In this document: one piece after another, positions 23,086-29,158 of the stretch
How the letters are laid out: the number at the start of each line of letters is the position of its first letter
Position numbering within the stretch: position 1 is the first letter of the stretch
Source of the DNA: an uncultured Verrucomicrobiota bacterium
GTDB lineage: Bacteria; Verrucomicrobiota; Verrucomicrobiia; Chthoniobacterales; SZAS-18
Length of the DNA stretch: 29,158 bases
Assembly: GCA_937873255.1 (NCBI GenBank)
Contig: CALMVM010000430.1
Span: 1 to 29,158 of the forward strand
Direction: 5' to 3'
Made by a program: the position numbers and the translations under genes
The notes under the pieces: model-generated
Databases searched by the model: none
What the model was told of the DNA's origin: nothing
Seen by the model: only the letters and a program-made list of their open reading frames with translations

Positions 23086-23499
23086 ATGAAAGTCCTGCTT
23101 GCAGACGACAGTGAGATCACGCGGGATTGCCTTGGCCACTTTCTGGCGACCGAACACCTGGAGGTCGTGGTGGTACGGGATGGCCTCGAAGCCATTGAGC
23201 AAATTGGCCAACACGTCCACACGTTCGATCTGATCATCAGCGACGTGGAGATGCCGCGGCTCGACGGTTGGACGCTGCTTGCCTGGGTGCAGGAGCATGA
23301 GGCATCCCTGCCGGTGGTGCTCATGTCCGGTATGGTTCCTGGCACCTTCCTGCGTCTGGCGCGCGAGCGCGGCGCACGCGGAGCGCTGCCGAAACCCTTC
23401 GACCTGCGAAGACTGCGCGAATTGATTGAGGCAATTTTCGATTTCGGCGGTCGTCCTTGCCTGACAGAATTTTATTGTGCGCAGCCCTTGGGCAACTAA
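23086..23499 (+). CDS. Stand-alone response regulator receiver (CheY-like)
   Basis: 137 residues, one receiver domain and a short tail, no output domain. The acidic pocket is LLADDSE (Asp7-Asp8), the phospho-acceptor Asp53 lies in LIISDVEMPRLDGW, and Lys103-Pro104 in ALPKPFDLRRLR completes the active site. ATG 23086 was chosen because the domain begins there (MKVLLADD); the frame is open much further upstream without meaning. The OmpR-type gene follows within a few bases on the same strand. It resembles the receiver at 26533-26973 around the acceptor site (SDVEMP...GWTLLAWV versus SDVELP...GWTVLEWV), so the two are probably paralogues. Confidence 0.9.
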   Translation: MKVLLADDSEITRDCLGHFLATEHLEVVVVRDGLEAIEQIGQHVHTFDLIISDVEMPRLDGWTLLAWVQEHEASLPVVLMSGMVPGTFLRLARERGARGALPKPFDLRRLRELIEAIFDFGGRPCLTEFYCAQPLGN

Positions 23500-23506
23500 C
23501 TCCATC

Positions 23507-24385
23507 ATGCCTCGGACAGCTTTTATGGTGAAAGTTGAGCGCCCGACCTTCCGTGTTGATTCGCCCGTTGGGCCAATGAACAAGCCGCCCAGCTTGTTAT
23601 CCGCCCGCGCAGGCAATTGTCAGGGCGTATCGGGGGCGAAGCTATCACGTTTCGCGCAACCTCCCTCCCGAGCCTGCCAGGCGCGTGGAACGCAAGAAGT
23701 TTTGCTCATCGACGCGGATCGTGACCTTTGTATGACCCTCGCCAATTACCTCGCTGCTTACGGCTACAGTGTCACCGCCGCTTTCTCGGCGCGAGCCGGG
23801 GTCGAACGTCTGGTGACCAACCGGTGGCAGGCAATCATCCTCGATCTCGTGCTTCGGGAACAGGACGGCTTCGAGGTGCTCCGGCGCATTCGTTCCCGGT
23901 GCGACACGCCGATCCTCGTTCACAGTATGCTCGGTGACGAACACGACGTGGTGGCCGCGCTGGAGGCCGGGGCAGATGGCTTCCTCCATAAACGGTGCTG
24001 CGCCCGTCACCTGCTGGCACGCCTTCATGCCATCGTGCGGCGAGCGACCGGGCAACGACTGGAGGCAGCCGTGCAGGAAATCGTGATCGCCGGGTTGCGG
24101 ATCGTTCCAGAGGCCCGCGAGGTCACGCTCCATGGTCGGGCCATGGCACTGACGGCGGGCGAATTCGACATCCTGCATTCCTTGGCGCGTGCTACCGGGC
24201 GGGTCAAGACACGCGAAGGTCTGCTGGCGGAAATCCGCCACCGTGCCTACGAGGTGACTGACCGCGTCATCGACGTGCAGGTATCGTCCTTGCGGCGCAA
24301 GCTCGGCGACGATCCAAAGCAGCCGCAGTTTATCCGCACCGTGCGCTCCGCCGGCTATATGCTCGTCAGTCCAGACACGGTGTAA
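23507..24385 (+). CDS. OmpR/PhoB-family response regulator
   Basis: About 292 residues from ATG 23507; ATG 23525 and ATG 23576 are alternatives. The first 60 residues have no domain, so the true start may be later. The receiver (about 64-178) has Asp113 in IILDLVLREQDGFEVLRRI and Lys162, which is followed by Arg rather than the usual Pro (LHKRCC). The winged-helix DNA-binding domain (about 190-285) is typical: VTLHGRAMALTAGEFDILHS, then VIDVQVSSLRRKLGDD and FIRTVRSAGYML. It follows the stand-alone receiver with only 7 bases between. No cognate membrane kinase is adjacent; the soluble kinase at 20288 or the LytS-like kinase are candidates. Confidence 0.92.
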   Translation: MPRTAFMVKVERPTFRVDSPVGPMNKPPSLLSARAGNCQGVSGAKLSRFAQPPSRACQARGTQEVLLIDADRDLCMTLANYLAAYGYSVTAAFSARAGVERLVTNRWQAIILDLVLREQDGFEVLRRIRSRCDTPILVHSMLGDEHDVVAALEAGADGFLHKRCCARHLLARLHAIVRRATGQRLEAAVQEIVIAGLRIVPEAREVTLHGRAMALTAGEFDILHSLARATGRVKTREGLLAEIRHRAYEVTDRVIDVQVSSLRRKLGDDPKQPQFIRTVRSAGYMLVSPDTV

Positions 24386-24415
24386 CCCTGGGGTTCTCGC
24401 TCCGCGTTGGCCGTC

Positions 24416-25183
24416 TCACGTCGAGCGAAGCCGCTCCTCCACCTCGCGGATGCTGCGGGTCATCGGCACGCGCTGGCCCCCGCAAAGGATCGCCAGATGC
24501 TCGCCGGGCGCCACGGATTGCAGCTCCTTGACCCGACGCAGGTTCAGAATGGCGGAACGGCTCACTCGCAAAAAACTTTGCCCCACGAGCTGCTCCTCCA
24601 GGCTGCCCATGGTTTCTCGCACAATGTGAGTGGCGCTGCCGATGTGCAGGATTGCGTAGTTGCCGGCGGCTTCCACCCAGTCCACGTCCTCGACGGCAAC
24701 GAAGATCACGCGCTCGCCTGTCCGAACGGCGAGCCGACGCACGCGCATCGCACCTACCGACGCCTCACGTCCGGCCAGGAGATCGAGCAAGGCTTGCGGC
24801 AGTGGGGGCACGGCGGTCTGGCGGGCGGCCAGCCTGTCCCGGACCCGTGCCAGTGATTCCGCCAGGCGCGCCCGCGAGGTGGGTTTGAGCAGGTAATCGA
24901 GCGCCCGCGCCTCGAACGCCCGAACCGCGTGCTGGTCAAAACCCGTGACAAACACCACTTCGGGTAAGCGGTCCGGCTCCAGAGCGCGGAGGGTCTCGAA
25001 CCCATCCATGCCGGGCATCTGCACGTCGAGTAGGAGCAGGTCGGGCGCGTGAGTGCGGACAGCCTCGACGGCGGCGGGGCCGTCGGCGCACTCGGCCACG
25101 ATCTCCACGTCCTGCTCCTTCGAGAGCAAACCGCGCAGCCGTACACGGGCGAGGGATTCGTCGTCGACGAGGATGACTTTCAT
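24416..25183 (-). CDS. LytTR-family response regulator
   Basis: 255 residues. Receiver: VILVDDESLAR, phospho-acceptor Asp53 in LLLLDVQMPGMDGFETLRAL and Lys100-Pro101 in ALDYLLKPTSRARL. A linker near 120-145 is followed by a LytTR DNA-binding domain (about 150-252): RLAVRTGERVIFVAVEDVDW, ILHIGSATHIVRETM, then FLRVSRSAILNLRRVKELQ. The start ATG (25183-25181) overlaps the stop of the LytS-like kinase by four bases (ATGA), so the pair is translated together. LytTR regulators bind direct repeats upstream of surface or cell-envelope genes. Convergent with the OmpR-type gene 30 bases away. Confidence 0.95.
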   Translation of the reverse strand: MKVILVDDESLARVRLRGLLSKEQDVEIVAECADGPAAVEAVRTHAPDLLLLDVQMPGMDGFETLRALEPDRLPEVVFVTGFDQHAVRAFEARALDYLLKPTSRARLAESLARVRDRLAARQTAVPPLPQALLDLLAGREASVGAMRVRRLAVRTGERVIFVAVEDVDWVEAAGNYAILHIGSATHIVRETMGSLEEQLVGQSFLRVSRSAILNLRRVKELQSVAPGEHLAILCGGQRVPMTRSIREVEERLRST

Positions 25184-26271
25184 GCTGGGCTTGTACGGAA
25201 CGGCAGAGTGATGTTCACCGTCAAACCCTCGCCGTCCTGGAGTTCTAGGCGGGCGTCGCCAGCAAAGAGCACGCGGAGCCGTGCCCGGGTATTCGACAGG
25301 CCGATGCCTTCGCGCAGCGGCTGGTGCGCCGGGATGCCGATCCCATTGTCCGACACGGAAAGCCGCAGGTTCGCGCCGTCCCGATGCGCATTAATTTTCA
25401 CAACTCCCGGCCCCCCATGTGGCTCCAACCCATGACGCACGGAGTTCTCCACGAGTGGTTGCAGTAAAAAGGCAGGCACCAGGGCGGCCTGCGTGTCCGG
25501 GGCGATCTCGAACGCGAAGCACAAGCGGTCGCCGAAGCGGATGTGCTCGATGGACAGGTAGCGCCGCACGAACTCCACCTCCCGGCTCAATGGTAGAAGC
25601 TGCTCGCCCGAGGTTTCCAAACTCAGGCGCAAGAGACTGCTCAGCGCAACGAGCATCTCGTCGGCGGCATCCGGGTCGAGGTGGACCAGGGCAGCGATGG
25701 CGTTGAGCGAGTTGAAGAGGAAGTGCGGCTGGAGTTGCATCCGCAACGCGGCAAGATTCGCCTGGCTAAGACTGTGCTCCCGGTCCAGCGAGCGCCGGTA
25801 GAAAAAGAGGGCATGCGCGACGCTGATGACCGCCAGATAGATCGGCACCCGGAAAAACAGGATGGCAAACATCCAAGGGCGGTGGTTGGGCCGTGCGCCC
25901 GGGCGTCCAGTCTCGTCGTCGGCCGCATGGGTCGCATGGGCCGCGTGCGTAGGATGCGGGGGCGGCAGCACGATCTCTCCCCACCAGGTATAGAGCCCCA
26001 CGACCACGATCCCGCACAGCAGGTGAACCGGCAGCGCCAGCCGCCAACGCGAGCGTTCGAGCGGCAACCGTGACACCAGGCGAAAGAGCAACGGCGACAC
26101 GACGGCCCACGGCAGCCAATCGCGCGCGGCCATGCTCCACGCTTCGCGCAGTGGGATCGAAACGCTCCAAACCACTTGCCCGACAACGACCAGCGCGATG
26201 AGACCAAAAACGAGAAAGCTCCAACCCCAGGCTTTCAACCACCAGGATGAAGGACGGAAAAAGTCACGCAT
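25180..26271 (-). CDS. LytS-like sensor histidine kinase
   Basis: 363 residues. About four membrane segments in the first 160 residues (about 15-35, 50-66, 78-97, 133-157). The loop between the third and fourth contains a His-rich stretch, PPPHPTHAAHATHAADDE (103-120). The His_kinase domain has His183 in MQLQPHFLFNSLNAIAALVH, the signature of the LytS/YehU group. The ATPase part shows LLQPLVENSVRHGLEPHGG (N-box), VSDNGIGIP and GIGLSNTRARL. It is encoded with the LytTR regulator through a 4-base overlap. With an even number of helices and the kinase domain inside, the His-rich loop is predicted on the cytoplasmic side; helix count is uncertain, so this may be reversed. Confidence 0.93.
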   Translation of the reverse strand: MRDFFRPSSWWLKAWGWSFLVFGLIALVVVGQVVWSVSIPLREAWSMAARDWLPWAVVSPLLFRLVSRLPLERSRWRLALPVHLLCGIVVVGLYTWWGEIVLPPPHPTHAAHATHAADDETGRPGARPNHRPWMFAILFFRVPIYLAVISVAHALFFYRRSLDREHSLSQANLAALRMQLQPHFLFNSLNAIAALVHLDPDAADEMLVALSSLLRLSLETSGEQLLPLSREVEFVRRYLSIEHIRFGDRLCFAFEIAPDTQAALVPAFLLQPLVENSVRHGLEPHGGPGVVKINAHRDGANLRLSVSDNGIGIPAHQPLREGIGLSNTRARLRVLFAGDARLELQDGEGLTVNITLPFRTSPA

Positions 26272-26532
26272 GTTTACCGATCATTATGGTAGCCGCCAGC
26301 CGTGGCCACCGCGAGGGTTTTGGGACCAACGGCCATGCAAGTGCCGTCAACCGACCGTCTGGCGGGACGAAGGGCCGCAGGGACGTTGGCCCGTTTTACG
26401 CCAAGAAATACCCGATCATCCGATCTGTTCGGAGGTTACTTTCATCACAGGGTAGCGGTTTCTTTATCCCGTTTGAAGAACGGTTGGTCCCAAAATCATC
26501 GTCGGGCGTGCGGGGGAGGCTAACTTTCTGAC

Positions 26533-26973
26533 ATGACTGCCACCGTGACGAGCGCCTTTCACACCGATGCCTGTTCCAGAAGCACGCCGCGCCCTACTTT
26601 TTCACACAGGAAAGCCTTGATCGTCGAAGACCGACCTTGTCTGGCCATGCTCCTGGGACAGATCCTTGCCCGCGACGGCATCGACGTGGAAATTCTGCGC
26701 AACGGAGCGGACGCTCTGGTGCGCCTGAAGAACGGGGCCGCCGACTTTGACCTGGTGTGCAGCGACGTGGAACTGCCCGGGGCCAGCGGCTGGACGGTCC
26801 TGGAATGGGTCCGCACCCACCAGCCTGAAACGCCGTTCATGCTGATCTCCGGCGTCCCAGACAGCAGCTTCTCGCGTGAAGCCAGCCGCCGCGGCGCGGT
26901 GGCGGCCTTCCGCAAACCCTTCAAGCTCGCCGAAGTGCAGCAAACTCTCGCCGGACTTCTTCCTTATCTGTGA
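26533..26973 (+). CDS. Stand-alone response regulator receiver (CheY-like)
   Basis: 146 residues, a 25-residue polar leader and one receiver domain. The acidic pocket is VEDR (31-34), the phospho-acceptor is Asp78 in LVCSDVELPGASGW, and Lys128-Pro129 in AFRKPFKLAEVQ completes the site. No output domain is present. It is the likely paralogue of the receiver at 23086-23499, lying on the other side of the LytS/LytTR pair. Its promoter lies in the 261-base gap shared divergently with the LytS-like gene. The stop overlaps the start of a small open frame (GTGA at 26970-26973). Confidence 0.9.
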   Translation: MTATVTSAFHTDACSRSTPRPTFSHRKALIVEDRPCLAMLLGQILARDGIDVEILRNGADALVRLKNGAADFDLVCSDVELPGASGWTVLEWVRTHQPETPFMLISGVPDSSFSREASRRGAVAAFRKPFKLAEVQQTLAGLLPYL

Positions 26974-27113
26974 AACGCCGCTTGCTGCTTCGTCTGCTTT
27001 GTTGGGTATTGATGGCGCTCGGTGTTTTCCGAGCCAGCGGCAGCACTCACGAAAGTTCTTACCTTCCGTCAGCACACTCTCGCCTCGCAGTTCCCCATCC
27101 GGCAATCCCATGA
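26970..27113 (+). CDS. Candidate 47-residue small protein bridging receiver and DUF4405 genes
   Basis: A GTG start at 26970 overlaps the receiver stop by four bases (GTGA) and the TGA at 27111-27113 overlaps the next gene's ATG by four bases (ATGA). The frame reads MKRRLLLRLLCWVLMALGVF, then RASGSTHESSYLPSAHSRL and a short Pro-rich end. A basic start, a leucine-rich hydrophobic run and a small polar tail look like a signal peptide or a small membrane protein, with possible cleavage after RASG. The exact fit between two overlaps, without a gap, supports translation; there is no strong ribosome site apart from coupling. No family is recognised. Confidence 0.5.
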   Translation: MKRRLLLRLLCWVLMALGVFRASGSTHESSYLPSAHSRLAVPHPAIP

Positions 27114-27604
27114 ACAGGTTCCGCAAATTCGTGACTTCGGGCGTCGGCTTTACCTTTTTGGTCGTCGGCGTGACCGGCGTTATCTTCCTGTTCTTCTTCA
27201 AGAACCACGTTCTGGAGCAAATCCACGGCTGGCTCGGAGTCGCCTTGGTCGTGGCAGCCGTTCTCCACATCGCCCAGAACTGGCCGTCCATGCGCAACCA
27301 TCTGCGCAACTGGCGCGTTTACGGCCTGCTCGTGCCAATCGTCCTCGTAGTGGCGTTTTTCAGCTTCGGCCACCGCGAAAACGGCGAAAACCGCGGCGGG
27401 GTCAACCCGCGCATCATCATGCAAAGGCTTTCCTACGGCAGGGTCAGCGACGTGGCAAAAGCATTCGGCCAGGACGTGGACACCGTGCGCGCTGCCATGC
27501 AGAGCGACGGCCTGCGTGTGGAGGACAGCAGTGAGACGCTCCAGGACCTCGCCCGCCGCAACCAGAAATCACCCGAGGCCGTTTTGGCCTACTTCACAAA
27601 ATAG
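27110..27604 (+). CDS. DUF4405-type membrane protein
   Basis: 164 residues from ATG 27110. Three membrane helices: FVTSGVGFTFLVVGVTGVIF (about 7-28), HGWLGVALVVAAVLHIAQNW (about 39-58) and YGLLVPIVLVVAFFSFG (about 71-87). The His-containing second helix with the LHIAQNW end is the DUF4405 pattern, a family resembling the b-type cytochrome membrane domain, in which helix His residues could bind haem. The C-terminal 75 residues are soluble and charged (RIIMQRLSYGRVSDVAKAFG, DTVRAAMQSDGLRV) and read like a small helical domain that might bind a partner. It follows the small gene by overlap and precedes the DUF3500 pair. Confidence 0.8.
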   Translation: MNRFRKFVTSGVGFTFLVVGVTGVIFLFFFKNHVLEQIHGWLGVALVVAAVLHIAQNWPSMRNHLRNWRVYGLLVPIVLVVAFFSFGHRENGENRGGVNPRIIMQRLSYGRVSDVAKAFGQDVDTVRAAMQSDGLRVEDSSETLQDLARRNQKSPEAVLAYFTK

Positions 27605-27708
27605 AAAACATTTTCACCTGCACCTCTGATGCCGGGAAACTGCCGAATAAGAGGGTGCCAATGAGCCCAGTTCGTCGAAAAATCTGTGGAACCCTCGATC
27701 CTCCAAAC

Positions 27709-28899
27709 ATGAAAAAACCATCCGTCGCGCGAGCGGCCATCCTTGCCCTGCTTTCCGTCGCTCCGTCGTGGCTGCCGGTGGCGAGCAGCACGCTGGACGC
27801 CGCCGAACCAGCTCCAATAGCAACCGATGCCGCCCCAGCGGACGCCGACCGCGTCGTTGCCGCTGCCAATGCTTTCCTCGGTACGCTCGACGAAAAACAG
27901 CGCGCGCGCGTGTCGTATCGCTTCGACGACCAGGAGCAGCGCGCCCGGTGGTCCAACTTTCCGACCGGCGTCGTGCCGCGCGGAGGCATCAGCTTGCACG
28001 ACATGAGCGAGGGGCAGCGCACGGCCGCGATGACGCTCGTGGCGGCGGTGCTAAGCCCAAGGGGACTCGAAAAGGTCCAGCAGATCATGGACGCCGACGA
28101 GGCTTTCAAAAACAGCGACCATAAGCGTCCGCCCCGTGGCAACGACAAGGGAGGCGACCACGGCGGCCCGCCGTTCGGTAATGACAGGGATCACGACCAT
28201 GGTGGTCCGCCGTTTGGAGGGGGCAGGCCCGGTGGCCCGGGTGGCGCGATGTTCGGCAAGGATCTGTACTACATTTCCATCCTTGGCGCTCCGTCCGCCA
28301 AAGATCCGTGGATTTTGCAGTATGGTGGGCACCATCTCGCTCTCAACATCGCCATGGCTGGTGGCCGTGGCGTGATCACGCCAACCCTGACGGGTTCCCA
28401 GCCCGCCACGTTCACCACGGCGGACGGCAAGACCGTGCGCCCGCTCGGGCAGGAGAACGACAAGGGCTTCGCGTTGCTCAACGCCCTGGACGACGCCCAA
28501 CGCAAGCAAGCCATCCTCAACTACCGGGTAGCCGATCTGGTGCTTGGCCCCGGCCACGACGGTCAGACGATCCAGCCCGAGGGCATCAAGGTGTCCGCCA
28601 TGAACGAGAGCCAGCGTGCCTTGCTGCTCGACCTCATTTCGGAATGGTCAGGGATCGTCAACGATCAATTCGCCGCCGCCCGGATGGAAGAGATTAAAGC
28701 CGGTCTCGACGACACATGGTTTGCCTGGAGCGGCCCGACGGCCCCGGAGCCGGGCAAGAAAAACGGCACCGCCTACTATCGCATCCAGGGACCGAAGCTC
28801 GTGATCGAGTTCGCCCCGCAGCACGAGGAGGATCACGTCCATACGATGTACCGCGATCCGTCCAACGACTATGGCCGCGCATTGACCGTTGCCAAATGA
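27709..28899 (+). CDS. Exported DUF3500 protein with Gly/Pro/His-rich insert
   Basis: 396 residues from ATG 27709; an open frame upstream is not family-like. A Sec signal (KKPSVARAAILALLSVAP) probably ends near VASS. The DUF3500 core includes VVAAANAFLGTLDEKQRARV, SLHDMSEGQRTAAMTLVAAV, then DLYYISILGAPSAKDPWILQ and GHHLALN, ending in HEEDHVHTMYRDPSNDYGRA. Between residues about 139 and 181 lies a low-complexity insert with two copies of DHGGPPFG, rich in Gly, Pro, His and Asp; it may be a flexible linker or bind metals. DUF3500 proteins are secreted or periplasmic and of unknown function. A paralogue begins 44 bases downstream. Confidence 0.88.
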   Translation: MKKPSVARAAILALLSVAPSWLPVASSTLDAAEPAPIATDAAPADADRVVAAANAFLGTLDEKQRARVSYRFDDQEQRARWSNFPTGVVPRGGISLHDMSEGQRTAAMTLVAAVLSPRGLEKVQQIMDADEAFKNSDHKRPPRGNDKGGDHGGPPFGNDRDHDHGGPPFGGGRPGGPGGAMFGKDLYYISILGAPSAKDPWILQYGGHHLALNIAMAGGRGVITPTLTGSQPATFTTADGKTVRPLGQENDKGFALLNALDDAQRKQAILNYRVADLVLGPGHDGQTIQPEGIKVSAMNESQRALLLDLISEWSGIVNDQFAAARMEEIKAGLDDTWFAWSGPTAPEPGKKNGTAYYRIQGPKLVIEFAPQHEEDHVHTMYRDPSNDYGRALTVAK

Positions 28900-28943
28900 A
28901 ACGAATCCGGCGGGAGCCCGCCACAATCCAAAGAGAGCGAACC

Positions 28944-29158
28944 ATGAAAAAACTGATCCTTACCGCCGGGGTTTTCGCCGCAGGGTTCGCTGCTTTGTGC
29001 ATCCACTTGGGAATGGCGAAAGACCCCACGGACACCGTGACTCAAACCCCTGCGATCCTCCAAACACAGAGTATCGTAACCGCCGCGACAGCCTTTCTGG
29101 ATTCCCTCAGTCCCGAACAGCGTGGGAAGATACAGTTCCCCTTCGCGCCGCAGAAAAC
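28944..29158 (+). CDS. Second DUF3500 protein, N-terminal part (cut by window end)
   Basis: From ATG 28944, preceded by AAAGAGAG about seven bases upstream, the frame gives a Sec signal (MKKLILTAGVFAAGFAALC) and then IVTAATAFLDSLSPEQRGKI, which aligns with VVAAANAFLGTLDEKQRARV of the upstream protein. The frame is open to the last base (71 complete codons). The rest lies outside the window. A tandem duplicate of the preceding gene is the simplest reading, with the two co-transcribed over a 44-base gap. Confidence 0.8.
   Translation, partial: MKKLILTAGVFAAGFAALCIHLGMAKDPTDTVTQTPAILQTQSIVTAATAFLDSLSPEQRGKIQFPFAPQK

Noticed and set aside
1..29158. CRISPR arrays, tRNA or rRNA genes, complete insertion sequences
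   Set aside because: No regularly spaced repeats, cloverleaf sequences, rRNA-like segments or transposase genes were seen when reading the window; a program-based search was not possible.

Overview
This is a GC-rich bacterial chromosomal window, dominated by stress, detoxification and signalling genes. A PEP-CTERM surface protein, tandem secreted DUF3500 proteins, DUF4142 proteins, a KaiC-like ATPase and a PaoABC-type aldehyde oxidase suggest a Gram-negative soil or freshwater bacterium. Verrucomicrobiota (Opitutales-like) is my best guess, at low to moderate confidence; no rRNA, tRNA or ribosomal protein is present to fix the lineage. It reads as an accessory region in which intact genes alternate with decayed ones.

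Left edge (1-876): the N-terminal part of a tyrosine recombinase on the minus strand, interrupted by an amber codon. Just upstream lies an AT-rich, dif-like inverted repeat, followed by about 400 non-coding bases. Next (877-4563) come a DUF4336 protein and a LysR regulator on the minus strand, divergent from a Tat-exported DUF4142 ferritin-like protein and a catalase-fold haem protein. At 4992-8889 a minus-strand paoA-paoB-paoC operon encodes a molybdenum aldehyde oxidoreductase.

The middle (8890-17274) is a mosaic. It holds a frameshifted chrA remnant, HPP and DUF1622 membrane proteins, a small membrane protein, a short-chain dehydrogenase, an ABM-type monooxygenase, a frameshifted FUSC-type exporter remnant, a fluoroacetate-dehalogenase-like hydrolase, a truncated alcohol dehydrogenase, a PEP-CTERM protein, an SRPBCC membrane protein and an intact zinc alcohol dehydrogenase. 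Aldehyde oxidase, alcohol dehydrogenases, SDR, monooxygenase and hydrolase together suggest handling of reactive carbonyls or xenobiotics, but no single pathway can be demonstrated.

The right part (17275-29158) is mostly signalling. A second, Sec-type DUF4142 protein is divergent from a compact operon of KaiC-like ATPase, histidine kinase with a degenerate receiver, and an unknown 218-residue protein. A NUDIX remnant, a stand-alone receiver and an OmpR-type regulator follow. A LytS/LytTR pair is on the minus strand. Then another stand-alone receiver, a 47-codon candidate small gene and a DUF4405 membrane protein are linked by 4-base overlaps. The window ends in two tandem DUF3500 exported proteins, the second cut by the edge.

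The points most worth a second look are the amber-interrupted recombinase with its dif-like site, the KaiC-like protein whose first domain has Gln at the expected catalytic Glu, the bridging small gene, a structured segment after the alcohol dehydrogenase, and the run of five gene remnants.
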